Shown here piece by piece: positions 43,661-54,539 of a stretch of DNA of 64,000 nt. The stretch covers positions 8,494,001 through 8,558,000 of the forward strand of contig JAEILZ010000001.1 of assembly GCA_018873225.1 (NCBI GenBank), given 5' to 3'. Source of the stretch: [Phialemoniopsis] sp. UDSM-2020. Its lineage: Eukaryota > Ascomycota > Sordariomycetes > Thyridiales > Thyridiaceae. Made by a program: the position numbers and the translations under genes. Position 1 is the first letter of the stretch. Each line of letters opens with the position of its first letter. The notes below the pieces were generated by a model. That model was not told the origin of the DNA and made no database searches. It was given only the letters and a program-made list of their open reading frames with translations.

Positions 43661-44395
43661 TTAGTTACTTGGAGACAGAAGCAGGGACAGAGGACATCCA
43701 GCCCGCCCCGGAGCCAGTTACCTCATGCAATACAGAATTAGTTTGCTGCGATCAGAAATTGCATATGCGTGACCTTTCGCCCGTCATGTCGTTTCGCTTC
43801 CTACCCTGACTTTGTCTAGAACGCGGTTTTCTTCTCACCATGAGGATGAACCATGCTTGGCAGTGGCGCTGCTGGTCGTCAGCAGATATGGTTGACTTTG
43901 TGATCGGGCATGCACTCCGTCAGATGAAGAGAGCAAGGGGCTTATCTACGCACAACAAGGTGTTTGTCTAGCGTGTAAGTGCACTTGGCGTGCGCAGGTG
44001 TTTGCGGAGATTTGCCGCGGAATATGCAATTCCGGGCCAGGCGACTCCTCCAGAAACAATTCTGACCAATGAGGAACAACCTGAAGTCATCGACCAACCC
44101 CCGGAAAAGCGGGATCCTTTGCTTCATGATAGCGACGTTCCACTTCATCTTCGGAAGCAGATCACAGGCCCAATCGCCATCTGCATAAGGGTCAATGGCA
44201 CGTGGTGTTGCTATGGTCGGTGGCCGACTCCGACCGGCCGGGCAGCCCACTAGAAGCATAATCTGTCTGCCCTTCGTAGTCTCTTCCCAGGTCAGGAAAC
44301 GCCGTCTCAGCTGGAGAACTAGATAGACCCTGGAAAGTTTGTGAGGCGAAGACAGTCCAGCCCACATTGCGATTTACACCTCGCCCGTCGTCATC
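43661..44395. promoter_or_regulatory. Upstream region of HpcH/HpaI aldolase gene
   Basis: 735 bp. GTCGGTGGCCGAC at 44216-44228 is an inverted repeat (CGG-N3-CCG). With the next CCGA it also reads TCGG-N9-CCGA (44217-44233). This resembles, with different spacing, the TCGG-N6-CCGA motif of the following cluster. Open frames here are unsupported. Confidence 0.45.
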
Positions 44396-45412
44396 ATGCC
44401 TGTCAATATCAATGGTAGCCCGTTGCGAAAGGCTCTAGAGGAAGGGCGCCACGCTCTTGGAGTTCAGATGGTGATACCTTCGGCGCACGTGGCTCGGGTA
44501 GTGGCTGGGGTTCCAGGTCTGACCGTGAGTCTGATACCAGCTGTGTATGTCTAGGATGAGGAGTACGGCCTGCAACTAACCGCTCCAGCTTTGGCTTCGT
44601 GGAGGCAGTACGTCATGATCGATCTGGAGCACGGCGGGCTGTCCGATATGGAAATGCATGCTTCCATACATGCCATTGCCCCATTTGGTGTGTCGCCCAT
44701 CGTGAGGCTGCCTTCCGGCGAGCCTTGGCTCATTAAAAGGGCCCTCGATGCAGGGGCCCACGGCATTGTTATCCCTATGGTCTCAACACCCGTACGCGCG
44801 TCGGCGACTAGTCTTATTTTCTGACTATGATGCACACATTCTGACATCACACTTTCAGGAAGAGGCGGCAGCCATAGCCAGCGCGGCGCGTTTTCCACCC
44901 CAGGGAACTCGTGGCTTCGGGTCGACTTATTCGCGCGATGCGTTTGGGTGGACAACAGACGATGAATACCGGCTCAAAGCTAATCGAGAGATCATCGTGG
45001 GAGTCATGATCGAGACAAGACAGGGCTTTGACAACGTTGACGCAATTGTCAACACTCCTGGTGTCGGTAGGTGGCGAGCTTGCTTGAGGTGTAGAGCCCT
45101 GAATACCTTACGGACTTTGCGATTGACCCCTATGCAGATGTGATCTTCACTGGCGAAACGGACTTGTGTCTCAGCATGGGCTACGATCTGACGCCAAACA
45201 ACCCTCCCGAAGAGGTCATTCAGGCAATAGCGCGGGTCTCGTCCGTGGCTAGAGAGGCGAAGAAGTGGCAAGGTGGTCGCATACGACCGTCTACTGGGGG
45301 CGTCAAGGACATGATGGCCAGAGGCATACAGATGATTGGTGTTGGGCTGGACGCGTGGGCTCTGCGGGATGTTCTATCTTCTGCGGTTCAGCAGGCAGAA
45401 GAGACGTCGTGA
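44396..45412 (+). CDS. HpcH/HpaI-type aldolase
   Basis: Four exons, join(44396..44516, 44589..44791, 44859..45066, 45138..45412), encode 268 aa, the usual family length (about 250-270). The first donor (GTCTGA at 44517) is weak but the only one that keeps frame into WRQYVMIDLEHGGL. Features: IDLEHGG (conserved His near the active site), PIVRLPSG (catalytic-type Arg), AGAHGIVIPMVSTPEEA, GVMIETRQGFDNVDAI (metal-binding Glu) and DVIFTGETDLCLSMG (metal-binding Asp). Members such as HpaI/HpcH and 2-keto-3-deoxy-L-rhamnonate aldolase split 2-keto-3-deoxy acids into pyruvate and an aldehyde with a divalent metal. The gene converges on an MFS carrier and opens the catabolic cluster. Which keto acid is cleaved is unknown. 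Confidence 0.9.
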
Positions 45413-45568
45413 AATTTGCTGCTATCTATACGGTTTGTGGCTATTCTGGTGGTGAGAAAGAGAGAGAAATACTGGCATGCGACCTAATGTCTTCGACAAC
45501 CTTCTGACATTTGGCACGCGATCCGAGGTGGCTGGGCATGGAGAGTCCAAGCTGAATAGCTAAGCACG

Positions 45569-47337
45569 TTACACGACTTCCACTCTTGCAACCTGTTCCC
45601 CGTCCTCCAGATCACGTTCTGCTTTGGTGGTGTGAATAGGTATGTAACGGAAGATGATTGGCAACAGCGACGCCATCACGACACCAAAGCCTAGAAAGCT
45701 CGAGACGATGGTGAACCCTTTGGTGTAGTTGGGTGCGTCGGTGCTGGGCCACAAGTAGCTGCCGTAGATGGAAGACAGCGAGCCGAGCGAATTGACGAGG
45801 GCGATGACCACGGCGCGCTTCTCGGGGGGCTCTGACATGAGTTCCGACGTCCAATTGAGGATGAGGGGTAATGTTAGATAGGTGCCAGCGATGTAGAAGC
45901 ACATGAAGCCATATCGGACCTTCATGTTGTTTTTGACAGTGAGGTTGACGACTGCGCTGATGAACCCGACAAGCAGACCACCGGCGATGTGCCAACGGCG
46001 ATCTTGAAAGCGATCGGCAGTCTGTGAGAAGACGAGCAGGAAGAGCGTGCCCACTGCCCAGATTGGCACCGTCATCCACTGTGCATCCACGCCCTTGTAA
46101 CCCATGTTCTTGAGCACCGTAGGAATGAAGTATGACACGGTCGTGCTTCCATTCTGTGTCATGTAGAGGACAATGAAGAAGTAGGTACGCACGTCGCTTA
46201 CAGCCGCCTTGACAGACTGCAGGGCCGTAAGTCGCCTCGTCGTCGTTGCGGAGGCTGCATGGTCATGCATTATGCGGATTGCGGCGAGCTTGCGCTGCTC
46301 GGGAGTAAGGCGCTTTGTCGAATGAGGATAATCGGGGAGGATGAATATAGAGATCAAGGCAAACCCTATGGTGATGAGTCCTTCGACAAGGAACAACCAA
46401 CGCCAACCAGCGATGCCGTGTCTCCCGTCGAGCCTCGCTACCACAGCTCCGGCTATCAGGCCACTAGCAGCTCCAGAAAAGCAGAGGGCAGTGAAGAAGA
46501 AGCAAAATCGTTTCGCTAGACAAGTATCACCCATTAGATGTGGTCGCCGAGAACCTTGTATAAGAGTTGTCACTGACCCATTTCCATTTTTTTGTACCAG
46601 CATGTCATGAGATATAGAACTCCAGGGAAGAAGCCAGACTCGATGACTCCAAGAAAGAAACGGCACACAAGAATTCCACGGTAATTGTGTACCTGCGACA
46701 TGCCTGTGACCAATGCACCCCACGCCTGTTGTTCGTCAGCCAGGCTTTCTGACTCTGTCCCCCCAGGAAACAATGGCACTTACTATCATCAAGCAGGGAA
46801 GATAGACAGAAGGACGCGTCCTAGATAGGATGATATTGGAGGGGATTTCCCAAATGATGTAGCCGATAAAGAAGATCGAGATGAGCATCGAATAATCTGT
46901 TGCTATTAGTAGGATTCGGCGTTTGGCAATTGACCAATCACACAACTTACTTCCATCTGTAAGCCCCAAGTCAACGCTCATTCCGGCGGCATCTGCGTTT
47001 CCCTGTCCAGTACATGATAGTGAGCAGTTGTCTCGATGCCATGCCTTTGCCTTGGGCAGCTCACAATATTGCTGCGGTCTATATACGCCAGGACGCACAT
47101 GCACCAGAGCATTGGCAGCATAACCAAGTCGACTTTGAGTAAGAGCCGCTTCTCCTCCTTGGTGCCCGGAACGTAGGCAGCAAGGGCAATGGTCAACTCA
47201 TCGGCTGGAATGTCACCCTTGAGTTGAGTTCCAATGCTGTCGACGATGATTTCGCCCTCGGCAGCATCGATTGTGTTGGTTGTGGTTGTAGGTCTGATGG
47301 GCGACATGCCTGGGTCTTTGTCCAATTTCTGATCCAT
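45569..47337 (-). CDS. Dal5/Tna1-type MFS carrier (cluster 2)
   Basis: Five exons, complement(join(45569..46515, 46578..46725, 46784..46896, 46951..47002, 47065..47337)), encode 510 aa. Family marks are LLLKVDLVMLPMLWCMCVLAYIDRSNIGNA (TM1), IFFIGYIIWEIPSN, RFFLGVIESGFFPGVLYLMTCWY, GIAGWRWLFLVEGLITI, then LNWTSELMSEPPEKRAV and LGSLSSIYGSYLWP in the second half. It lies in the Tna1-like branch (nicotinate and related anions, vitamin and tartrate-like carriers in fungi). An alternative acceptor 6 nt upstream in exon 3 would insert two residues; the one used gives LTDGNYSMLISIFF. It is divergent from the Zn2Cys6 gene at 47769, and the two share a TCGG-N6-CCGA site. Probably it imports the cluster substrate. 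Confidence 0.92.
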
Positions 47338-47768
47338 CTTCCCAAGTGAGAATTGATGCGGTGTGCTCTCTCAGCGAGAAATTGGTGGGGAATCTGCTGG
47401 AGGACTAATGTCAAAGCCTCGAGTTGTAGTCTCGCGTTTTGAGCTGCACCTCTGAGATGGCAGTATCCTGGGATTTTATACAAATTGATGGGTGATCTAG
47501 GCAGGGGACAAGACATCCCTACGAATTTGTACCATCTATCTCTTCCCAGGTTCCCACCCTTGGATGGATGGTGGAGTTATGTCATGATAAGCGACGGACT
47601 GAACTTGGCCAACTCCATTTCCCCCGCCTTTGCTGGATCGACCTTATCTCCCCCGCAAGCACAGGCGCTAGCGCAATGCCCGGCTTGCCAAGTTAGTCTG
47701 AGGAAATCTCCCCGACTTGACCATAAGTAGAGCCGTTCTTCCAGTTCCCACTCGGGCCATTCCGAGCC
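47338..47768. promoter_or_regulatory. Divergent promoter, MFS carrier / Zn2Cys6 regulator 2
   Basis: 431 bp shared upstream region. It contains the TCGG-N6-CCGA site listed separately, directly before the regulator ATG. Confidence 0.6.
47752..47765. promoter_or_regulatory. TCGG-N6-CCGA candidate Zn2Cys6 site (site 1)
   Basis: TCGGGCCATTCCGA, inverted CGG half-sites with 6-bp spacing, ending 3 bp before the ATG of the regulator gene. The position would suit autoregulation, or a longer 5' UTR than assumed. The half-site flanks (T and A) match sites at 54325 and 57735. Confidence 0.55.
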
Positions 47769-50118
47769 ATGAACGGTAATCCCAGATGCCGCCAGAACTC
47801 CCCAGTCATGTCGCACCCGTCAACTCCTCGACCATTGCGTCCCCTCAGCAAACGTGGGCGAGTGTCCCATGCTTGTATCGGATGTCAGCAGAAGAAGCAG
47901 AGGGTATGTTCTGGTCTTCAAGTGCTCCAACCAAGGATCAGATGGCCGTACTAACATGCCTTGTGGCGTGGAAGTGCGACGGGCAGACTCCATCCTGTCG
48001 CAACTGCCTCCGGGCAAATAGGGGTTTGTCTGTCCCAGCCTGCCTGATTCTTCCCAGCAAGTCCAGGACCAAGGACCTGACAATGATTTCCAACGATAGA
48101 GTGTATCATCCAAGATCCAGCCACCAAGAAGAAGCATCCCCGTGGACATATTGAATCTCTCGAGCAACACATTGCTTTACTGGAGGGTGCCCTCAAAGAG
48201 CTTAGACCCGGCTTGGATCTTGACCAGCTCGCCAATAGCCCAGCCGAGCAAGGGACACCTGGCCGTGCCCAGAACCACACGGCAGACGAACCTTGGCAGG
48301 GCGATTTCAGTGCATCGCCCACGAATGCCTCCGCCCCTTCTCAGCAAGAGGCTGCTGTTGGCGGCGAAAAAGAAGGAGTTGGTAATCAGAATGATCTTTC
48401 TGGCGTCGGCCTGCTGTATCTACGGTCAGCCGGCGGCGAGCCGCACTACTTTGGGTCGCCATCGGCCATCTCCTTCTCCAAGATGTTCTCAGCCACATTG
48501 CGCGGTGTCAGAACCCAGGCACCGGGGCTGACGATGGCCGGTGTCACAGACATCTTTGCACGAACCCGGCCGACGCCGACGCCCGTCCCGCTTCCCGACC
48601 GATCAGTGACGACCATGTTAACTACAGCTTTTTTCGACCAGGTGCATCCGCAATTCCCTTTCTTGCACCGGCCAACCTACTTGCAGTGGGAGAGCGACGT
48701 CATGGCAGCTCAGGAGGGAGGCTTCCCCCCCAATCCGGCGCATCTCTTCTTCGTCTACGCTCTCGCCGCTGTTGGAGCATTGATCGGACCACTTGCCGGT
48801 GCAACACTTCCCGAGGGTCTCTACGCCTCAGCCGAAAGCTTGCTAGAGTCCGTCATGCAGCTCAATTCTCTCGAGTCGATTCAGGCGATATTATGCTGCG
48901 CCATGTACTCGATGAGATCCCCAGTCGGGGTTTCCGTATGGTAAGAAACCCAAGCCATTCTCTCCACAACACTCTTCTCACATGAGTTACGGCGGCAGGA
49001 CCCTTTCAGGGTTTGCACTGAGACAATGCATCGAGCTCGGCCTACATCGAAAAATCCCTTGGTCAAAGGTTGAATCGGATGTACTCAAGTGCCAGATGCG
49101 AAGGCGTGTCTTCTGGTGTTCCTACAACCTCGACCGTGCTGTTGCTGTCACTCTCGGCCGACCGGTGGGGATAATGGATAGTGACATCGACGTCGAATTC
49201 CCGCTCGATATCAACGACGAGCATATCACCGTGTCAGGACTCTTGGCCGAGCCACGCACCAGCAATACACAGCCACCGACCGTCATTTCAGCAGCGATCC
49301 ACACAATCCGTGTGCGTCAGATCTGGGCTCGCATGCAAAGCCTGATGGATCCTATGACGGGAGTCGGGAGCCTTGCTATCGGGTTCGGCGGCGGAAGCCA
49401 TTCTATGATCGCAGAAGGGTTCAAGAGGGAGCTGATCGAGTGGCGAGAGACCGCACCGCCACAGCTGCCTACCAATCAGTTGCATAACAACAGCTTCGGA
49501 TCTCCAGAGTGGTTCGAACTGATGTTTCATCACTCCATCCTATTGCTACATCGCAACCGGCTCGGCCATGGCGGAGGTCAACATCAATCTCAGCACGACA
49601 GTACAGAAGCAATGAGCGCCGTCTACATTGAGTGCACCCGTACTGCTCACGACATCTGCCACATATACCGTCGTCTTCTTGTTGGCCAGAGGCTGTCAGA
49701 CACCTGGGGCGCGCTACACGTCTTGTTCTTGGGCGGAACGACATTCTTGCACTGTCTTTGGGTAAGCGCAGAGGCTCGGACCTCGTACCGTCTCGATCGG
49801 GTTGCCGCAACCTGTACAGCATGTGCAGTGGTCCTAGCTGTCATGGCTGAGCGTTGGGCAGCTGTAGAACCCTACCGAGATGCTTTTGACATGTTGTCAG
49901 ACGCAACACAGTCCATGCTTACTGATGCGATGGCAACAAGTGCCGGTGGTGGAATCAGGAATACTCAGACGACAGGGCTGGAAGCTGTCACCCAGTCGCC
50001 AGCCATGCCTGTACTTTCGGCGAGCGTGAATGATCATCTCTCAGACTACTTGTCACATATCGCAGAAGTAGGCATGTGTTCTTCGGTTGAAGCACTGTTG
50101 TGCGATATGATTGAATAG
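47769..50118 (+). CDS. Zn2Cys6 transcription factor 2 (fungal_trans type)
   Basis: Four exons, join(47769..47903, 47975..48023, 48100..48940, 48999..50118), encode 714 aa. Splicing assembles the complete zinc cluster C36-x2-C39-x6-C46-x6-C53-x2-C56-x6-C63, followed by KKKHPRGHIESLEQHIALLEGAL, a linker plus short coiled coil for dimerisation. The middle homology region contains FFDQVHPQFPFLHRPTY, FFVYALAAVGAL, SGFALRQCIELGLHRK and RRVFWCSYNLDRAVAVTLGRP, all classic for the fungal_trans domain. Dimeric members with short coiled coils bind inverted CGG triplets, and CGG-N6-CCG sites occur in several intergenic regions of the surrounding genes. It is thus the best candidate for the cluster regulator. 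The acceptor of exon 4 is chosen to keep VWTLSGFALRQ; one 13 nt upstream would not keep frame. Confidence 0.9.
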
Positions 50119-50259
50119 ATGGTACTGTTCAAAATCAACAAAGCTCCTAATATCGATCATAAATGTCCAATGCATTCTATCTCTACGTCCGTGTTGCGTG
50201 CCAACTCCTTTACGCATATGCAAGCTCGAGCCTTTCGACGGAGATGTTATTTGGGGAGC

Positions 50260-50678
50260 CTAAGAGAGGGAGTACAAGGGTGTGCGATGAAGACTTACTG
50301 GCCTAGGTTCAGAGAAGAAATTGTTGTACGCCTCGTTCAGCACTGGCACATCAGAGATGCTGATCACGTAAATTGTGACCTTTAGGACCTTCTCCTTGGC
50401 GGAGCCTGCAGCTTTCAACACCGACTCGAGGTTTCTGAGAGCCTGGGTCTGAGCCAAAATGTTAGCCAACTCCTTCTCAAACTGTGAAATGCTAGCTGAC
50501 AATGTCCACATACGGTGCGTGCCCCAATATTGCCTTCTACCAGTGTGTTGGTTTCGGGGTTCATGCCGAGCGAGCCCGAGCAGTAGACTATCCCGTTGTA
50601 TACGGTGGCCTGCGATAACGCCGGATACGGCCCCGGTGCCTTGTTCGTCGTTACGATCTCATAGCCGTAGCGCGGCAT
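50260..50678 (-). CDS. RidA/YjgF-YER057c-UK114-like protein, C-terminus abnormal
   Basis: Two exons, complement(join(50260..50448, 50514..50678)), give 117 aa. The RidA fold is recognisable: PYPALSQATVYNGIVYCSGSLG, EGNIGA, QALRNLESVLKAAGS, VLKVTIYVISISDVPVLNEAYNNFF and then SEPRP. In RidA proteins this is followed by ARTCV-type residues whose Arg binds the carboxylate of the enamine/imine substrate, then VEIEAIA. Here the frame instead runs into VSLHRTPLYSLS and stops. A separate frame downstream (stop at 50210-50212) reads VERLELAYA, resembling the lost C-terminus, reachable only with a frame change. So the gene may be damaged or have an unusual last exon. The exon-2 acceptor has three in-frame options. 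RidA hydrolyses reactive enamines made by PLP enzymes; a class III aminotransferase is the next gene. Confidence 0.75.
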
Positions 50679-51340
50679 GGTTGCATGTACCTAGGATTTC
50701 GAGATAAGAAGCTTCGGTTAGAAGACCGAAGTGGAGATGACATAGATAACACACTGGCCTACATTTTCCTTTCGGTTTGAACTGTTTGTATATACTTATC
50801 TATCGTGTCCTAGTCTGAAGTCAAGACCCAGGGCCGAGCCCGGAGTGTTCAACCTACGCGCCATGCTAATCGGTATTACACACTGAGGATGCCGATTGTG
50901 CGATACGATGTGCTGGGTTAGTGATCTCGGCCCCGACCGGCAGGTTTTGAACACCGCGTCATCGCGCATGGCCCACAGCTCTTTGCAACCATCCGCCACT
51001 ATCTTTCAAATCTCCGTGCAATTTTGCTGGAACAATACCCTACTGTTCGTGTTGGAGGGTCGGGGAAAATTGAAGTGGTGCGTTGCTTTTGTGGAGACGG
51101 GTTGGCCCGGCCATCCTTTTTAGACGTGTCGATCCATCGGTTTGGACCGAGTCCCCAAGCCCTTGGGGGGTTTACTGGATTCATACAAGTCGTGCTGCAC
51201 AAATGGGTAACAATTGAGGGCCTGCAAGAAGTGGCGTCGTAGGACTACCGACTTACAGACCCATAAAGAGTGACCCGTCAGATGACGAATGAGAAAGGTC
51301 GAATTCATGACACGCGTTAACGGGCAAGGTCTGAAAGAAA
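50679..51340. promoter_or_regulatory. Divergent promoter, RidA-like / class III aminotransferase
   Basis: 662 bp. Contains the CGG-N6-CCG repeat at 51098-51109 and further CGG/CCG triplets near 50930. No gene is seen. Confidence 0.5.
51098..51109. promoter_or_regulatory. CGG-N6-CCG candidate Zn2Cys6 site (site 2)
   Basis: CGGGTTGGCCCG, 232 bp upstream of the aminotransferase ATG. Spacing equals the other cluster sites, but the outer T/A bases are not kept, so it is a weaker member. Confidence 0.4.
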
Positions 51341-52711
51341 ATGGAGACCGCTTTGAGTGCCGCGTTGGATCGCTTCAATGAGCGTAACCCCAAGTCGAGG
51401 GCCATCTTTGAAAAGGCACAGGCCAGCCTTCCCGGTGGCAACACCAGGTCTGCGATCTTTACAGCTCCGTTCCCGATTAGCATGCGAAGAGGCGTAGGCT
51501 ACAAACTATTCGATGAAGACGGTCACGAGTACGTCGCCCTCGGCTAACCCTGGAATAAGAGCAAAGCCGTTTCTGACCAGTGTCACACATATAGATATGT
51601 TGACCTCGTGGGCGAGCTCACAGCAGGGATCTTCGGCCATACCAATGCCCGTCTGACAGACACCATTGTGAGCACATTTCGGGACATCGGCTTTCACCTC
51701 GGAGCGACGACGGCGCATGAGGAAAAGTACGCTTCCTACTTGTGTGACCGCTTTGGTATTGACAACATCCGCTTCACCAACTCGGGCACAGAGGCAAACC
51801 TGCATTGTCTTGCAGCAGCCCGACGTTTCACGGGCCGACGCCGTGTTGTGGCATTCCGAGGCGGGTATCACGGCGGTGTTTTGTCGTTCGGTTCTGGCGT
51901 GGCAGAGAATAATGTTGATCGTGATGACTGGATAGTTGTCCAGTACAATGATCTGGATGAGCTCAGAAGCGCCTTTGATCAACATGGAAAGGACATTGCC
52001 GCCGTCATTATGGAAGGGGTGCAGGGTGCCAGTGGCGCGATTTCTGCCACGCCCGAGTTTCTGGACGAAGTACGGGAAGTGACGAGACGAGCTGGCAGCC
52101 TTTTCATCCTTGATGAAGTCATCACGTCCCGCCTTGCTCCTGGAGGGCTCAAAAGTCTTCTTACAGTCGAACCAGATTTGGTGACGTACGGCAAATACCT
52201 TGGCGGAGGTATGCCTTTCGGTGCTTTCGGCGGCCGTAACGACATCATGCGTGTCTATGACCCGCGGATCGGTCCGGCGGCACTGGGCCATTCGGGGACT
52301 TTCCAGAACAACGTAGCCATGTTACGCGCAGGGCTTGTTGGCATGTCGCAGATATACAGTCCTGACGTTGTGGCGCCCTTCAACGAGCGCGGCCAAGCCT
52401 TGCGGGAGCGTCTGGCTGCCATTCTACGGGGTACTCGCATGTGTGTTACTGGTCGGGGTACGCTGATGTGTATCCACTCATCAAAGACGGAGCTGCGTGC
52501 GGAGTCAGTCACCTGCAAGGACGACGTTGTAGTAGTTGAGGATCCGAATCTCAAAAGACTATTCTGGCTTGAGATGCTGGAACGAGGGTTTTGGGTATTG
52601 CTGCGTGGCTCGATTGCCTTGAATCTGCAGATCACGGATGAAGCGATCCAAGCATTTGTAGAAGAGGTCCAGAACTTTATCCACCGACATGAGAGCTTGG
52701 TCAGAGTTTAG
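51341..52711 (+). CDS. Class III PLP aminotransferase, glutamate-1-semialdehyde aminomutase-like
   Basis: Two exons, join(51341..51528, 51595..52711), encode 434 aa. The splice gives EDGHEYVDLVGELTAG. Features of aminotransferase class III: SLPGGNTRS near the start (as in HemL), FTNSGTEANLHCLAAARRFTGRRRVVAF, GGYHGG, ILDEVIT (Asp near 236, pyridine N1) and DLVTYGKYLGGGMPFGAFGG with Schiff-base Lys near 263. GHSGTFQNN follows. Fungi make tetrapyrroles by the ALA-synthase route, so this is not a housekeeping HemL; such fungal paralogues are probable aminotransferases or aminomutases on amino acids or amino alcohols. A divergent RidA-like gene would deal with enamine by-products of PLP chemistry. 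The substrate is unknown. Confidence 0.92.
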
Positions 52712-53013
52712 ACAACCATGCAAAATAGCTACTTTCTAAACCATAAGATATTGAATCAATGGCCATGCACAGTAGCATGGTTTGTACATAAATCACACCG
52801 CCTGACTTCAGCGAGTTGAAGGATGAATCTTTAACCCGGCTTGGGCGTTTGAGAAAGATTCAACAAATTCTGACATAGTAATACAGAAAGATTGCCGGTA
52901 TTTCAGTGACAGAACGACAGTAACTCCAGCGAGTACGCAAATCATACGAGGTTGGAGTGAATTAGTTCCCACGGATGTCTCTGATTAGGTTCTTAATCAA
53001 TCTCGGTAATCAT
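52712..53013. other. Convergent 3' intergenic region
   Basis: 302 bp between the aminotransferase and the hydroxyacid dehydrogenase genes, AT-rich, presumably both 3' UTRs. Nothing else is seen. Confidence 0.5.
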
Positions 53014-54182
53014 CTAGAATGAGTTGACCGGCGAGACCGCCTTCCCGCTGCTTCTCAATGCTATAATGTTGTTCAAGCACTCATGATATGCGTTCTTCCA
53101 AGCAACATCTGTCCACGAACCCATGTGTGGTTGGACTGTGCATTGGTCGCTCGCCCGGAAGAATGGACTTGCGTAACCTGTCAGGAAAGTTTCTCATGTC
53201 GACAGAAGGGGGAAACTCACTTGATCTTTGGCTCATTGTCAAACACGTCTAATCCTGCACGCGCAACCTTTCCTGACCACAAAGCTTGGATCAGAGCTTT
53301 CTCCTCGACAACTGGTCCGCGCCCGGTGTTAACGAGGAAGACGCCATCCTTCATTTGACCGAACTCTCTTTCCCCAATGAGTCCGCGCGTCGACTCATTC
53401 AACGGACAATTGACCGAGATGACATCAGACGTAGAGAGCAATTGCTTGAGGCTGCCACAGTACAGCACGTCCAAAGCTTCCTCGTCACTTGTGGGAATGC
53501 GTGAGCGGTTGTGATACTGAACTTTCATTCCGAACACACGAGCTTTTCTTGCAACATGCTGCAACAAGGGATCATGTTAGGGACTCAGAATGCAGGTGAG
53601 AGGGGGCATTTCTTTACCTTGCCAATCTTGCCCATGCCTATGATCCCCAGAGTAAGTCCGTTCGGGTCCCGTGGAGGAGTCTTGGCGGTCCTCCAGCCTC
53701 CCTGGCGCACTAACCTCTCATTGTACGAGCTATCTCGGAGGGTAGCAAGGATGAGTAGAATGGCAATATCAGCAGTTGGTTCCGCCACTGCATTTATTGT
53801 GTTTGTGACATAGATCTTGTTCTCGGAGAACCAATTCAAGTCAAACTCGCTATACCCGGCATTCACGCATGCAGCGATCTTCAAGCCCGGTACCAATGGC
53901 CCTAGAAGCTCCTCGTCAAATCTATCATAGGCAGAGTTACCCATGAGTAGTAGGACAGCATAAAAGGGACCCGACTCGGCAGCGTCGGCAATCAATTTGA
54001 TCGTGCCTGGGCGGTCAGTCGGATAGATTATCTGCGGTGCAGAATTAGTAAGTGCTCAGTCAAGGTCAAGCCGTGGCGTGACATGCACGTACATGGACAT
54101 CAAACTGAGACTCGAAGTCTTTCAGCACCTGGGGGTCAGCCCAAGTAGGCGGACCCAAAGACAGTACCTTGGGCTTAGACAT
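53014..54182 (-). CDS. NAD(P)-dependent D-isomer-specific 2-hydroxyacid dehydrogenase
   Basis: Four exons, complement(join(53014..53167, 53221..53558, 53618..54031, 54093..54182)), encode 331 aa. Signatures: VNAGYSEFDLNWFSENKIYVTNT, AEPTADIAILLILATLRD, the nucleotide motif LGIIGMGKIGKHVARKAR, then VISVNCPLNESTRGLIGE, and VFLVNTGRGPVVEEKALIQAL with the catalytic-type Arg. LDVFDNEPKI with its acidic residue and CTVQPHMGSWTDVAWK with the catalytic His complete the set. This family reversibly reduces 2-keto acids to D-2-hydroxy acids (glyoxylate, hydroxypyruvate, phenylpyruvate and others). Divergent from the class II aldolase gene with a shared TCGG-N6-CCGA site. A FMN enzyme of opposite stereospecificity sits 2 kb away. 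Confidence 0.92.
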
Positions 54183-54539
54183 CGCAATCTAGTAAATGAC
54201 AGTTACCAAAGATACCACCCAGTACGCACTCGTTTAGGAGAATACATTTATAGCCTACTAGCTAGCCACAGAGGGGTTTCAAAGTACTGGTTTTCCGGGC
54301 CTCGGCGTTGGTAGTGGCGCGTGGTCGGTTCATTCCGAGTCTCCGGGTCAGTCCAGCGAGTAGGCTTCGTTCCACATTGGTTCGCAGATGCGGGGGCGCC
54401 ATGGTGGCACATCAGCGTACGGTCACAGTTCGAAGTGGTATTTGAAAGAAACAGGATAGCAGAGGATCTTTCTTGGTTCAGATGAAGTGGCAGAAATCTT
54501 AACTCAGGCATCTACTTCCTCGAGCTTGGAATTCTTACA
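54183..54539. promoter_or_regulatory. Divergent promoter, D-2-hydroxyacid dehydrogenase / class II aldolase
   Basis: 357 bp with the candidate Zn2Cys6 site at 54325-54338, close to the middle of the interval. Confidence 0.6.
54325..54338. promoter_or_regulatory. TCGG-N6-CCGA candidate Zn2Cys6 site (site 3)
   Basis: TCGGTTCATTCCGA. It shares seven leading bases (TCGGTTC) and the CCGA end with the palindrome at 57735-57748. It lies about equally far from both divergent genes. Confidence 0.6.
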
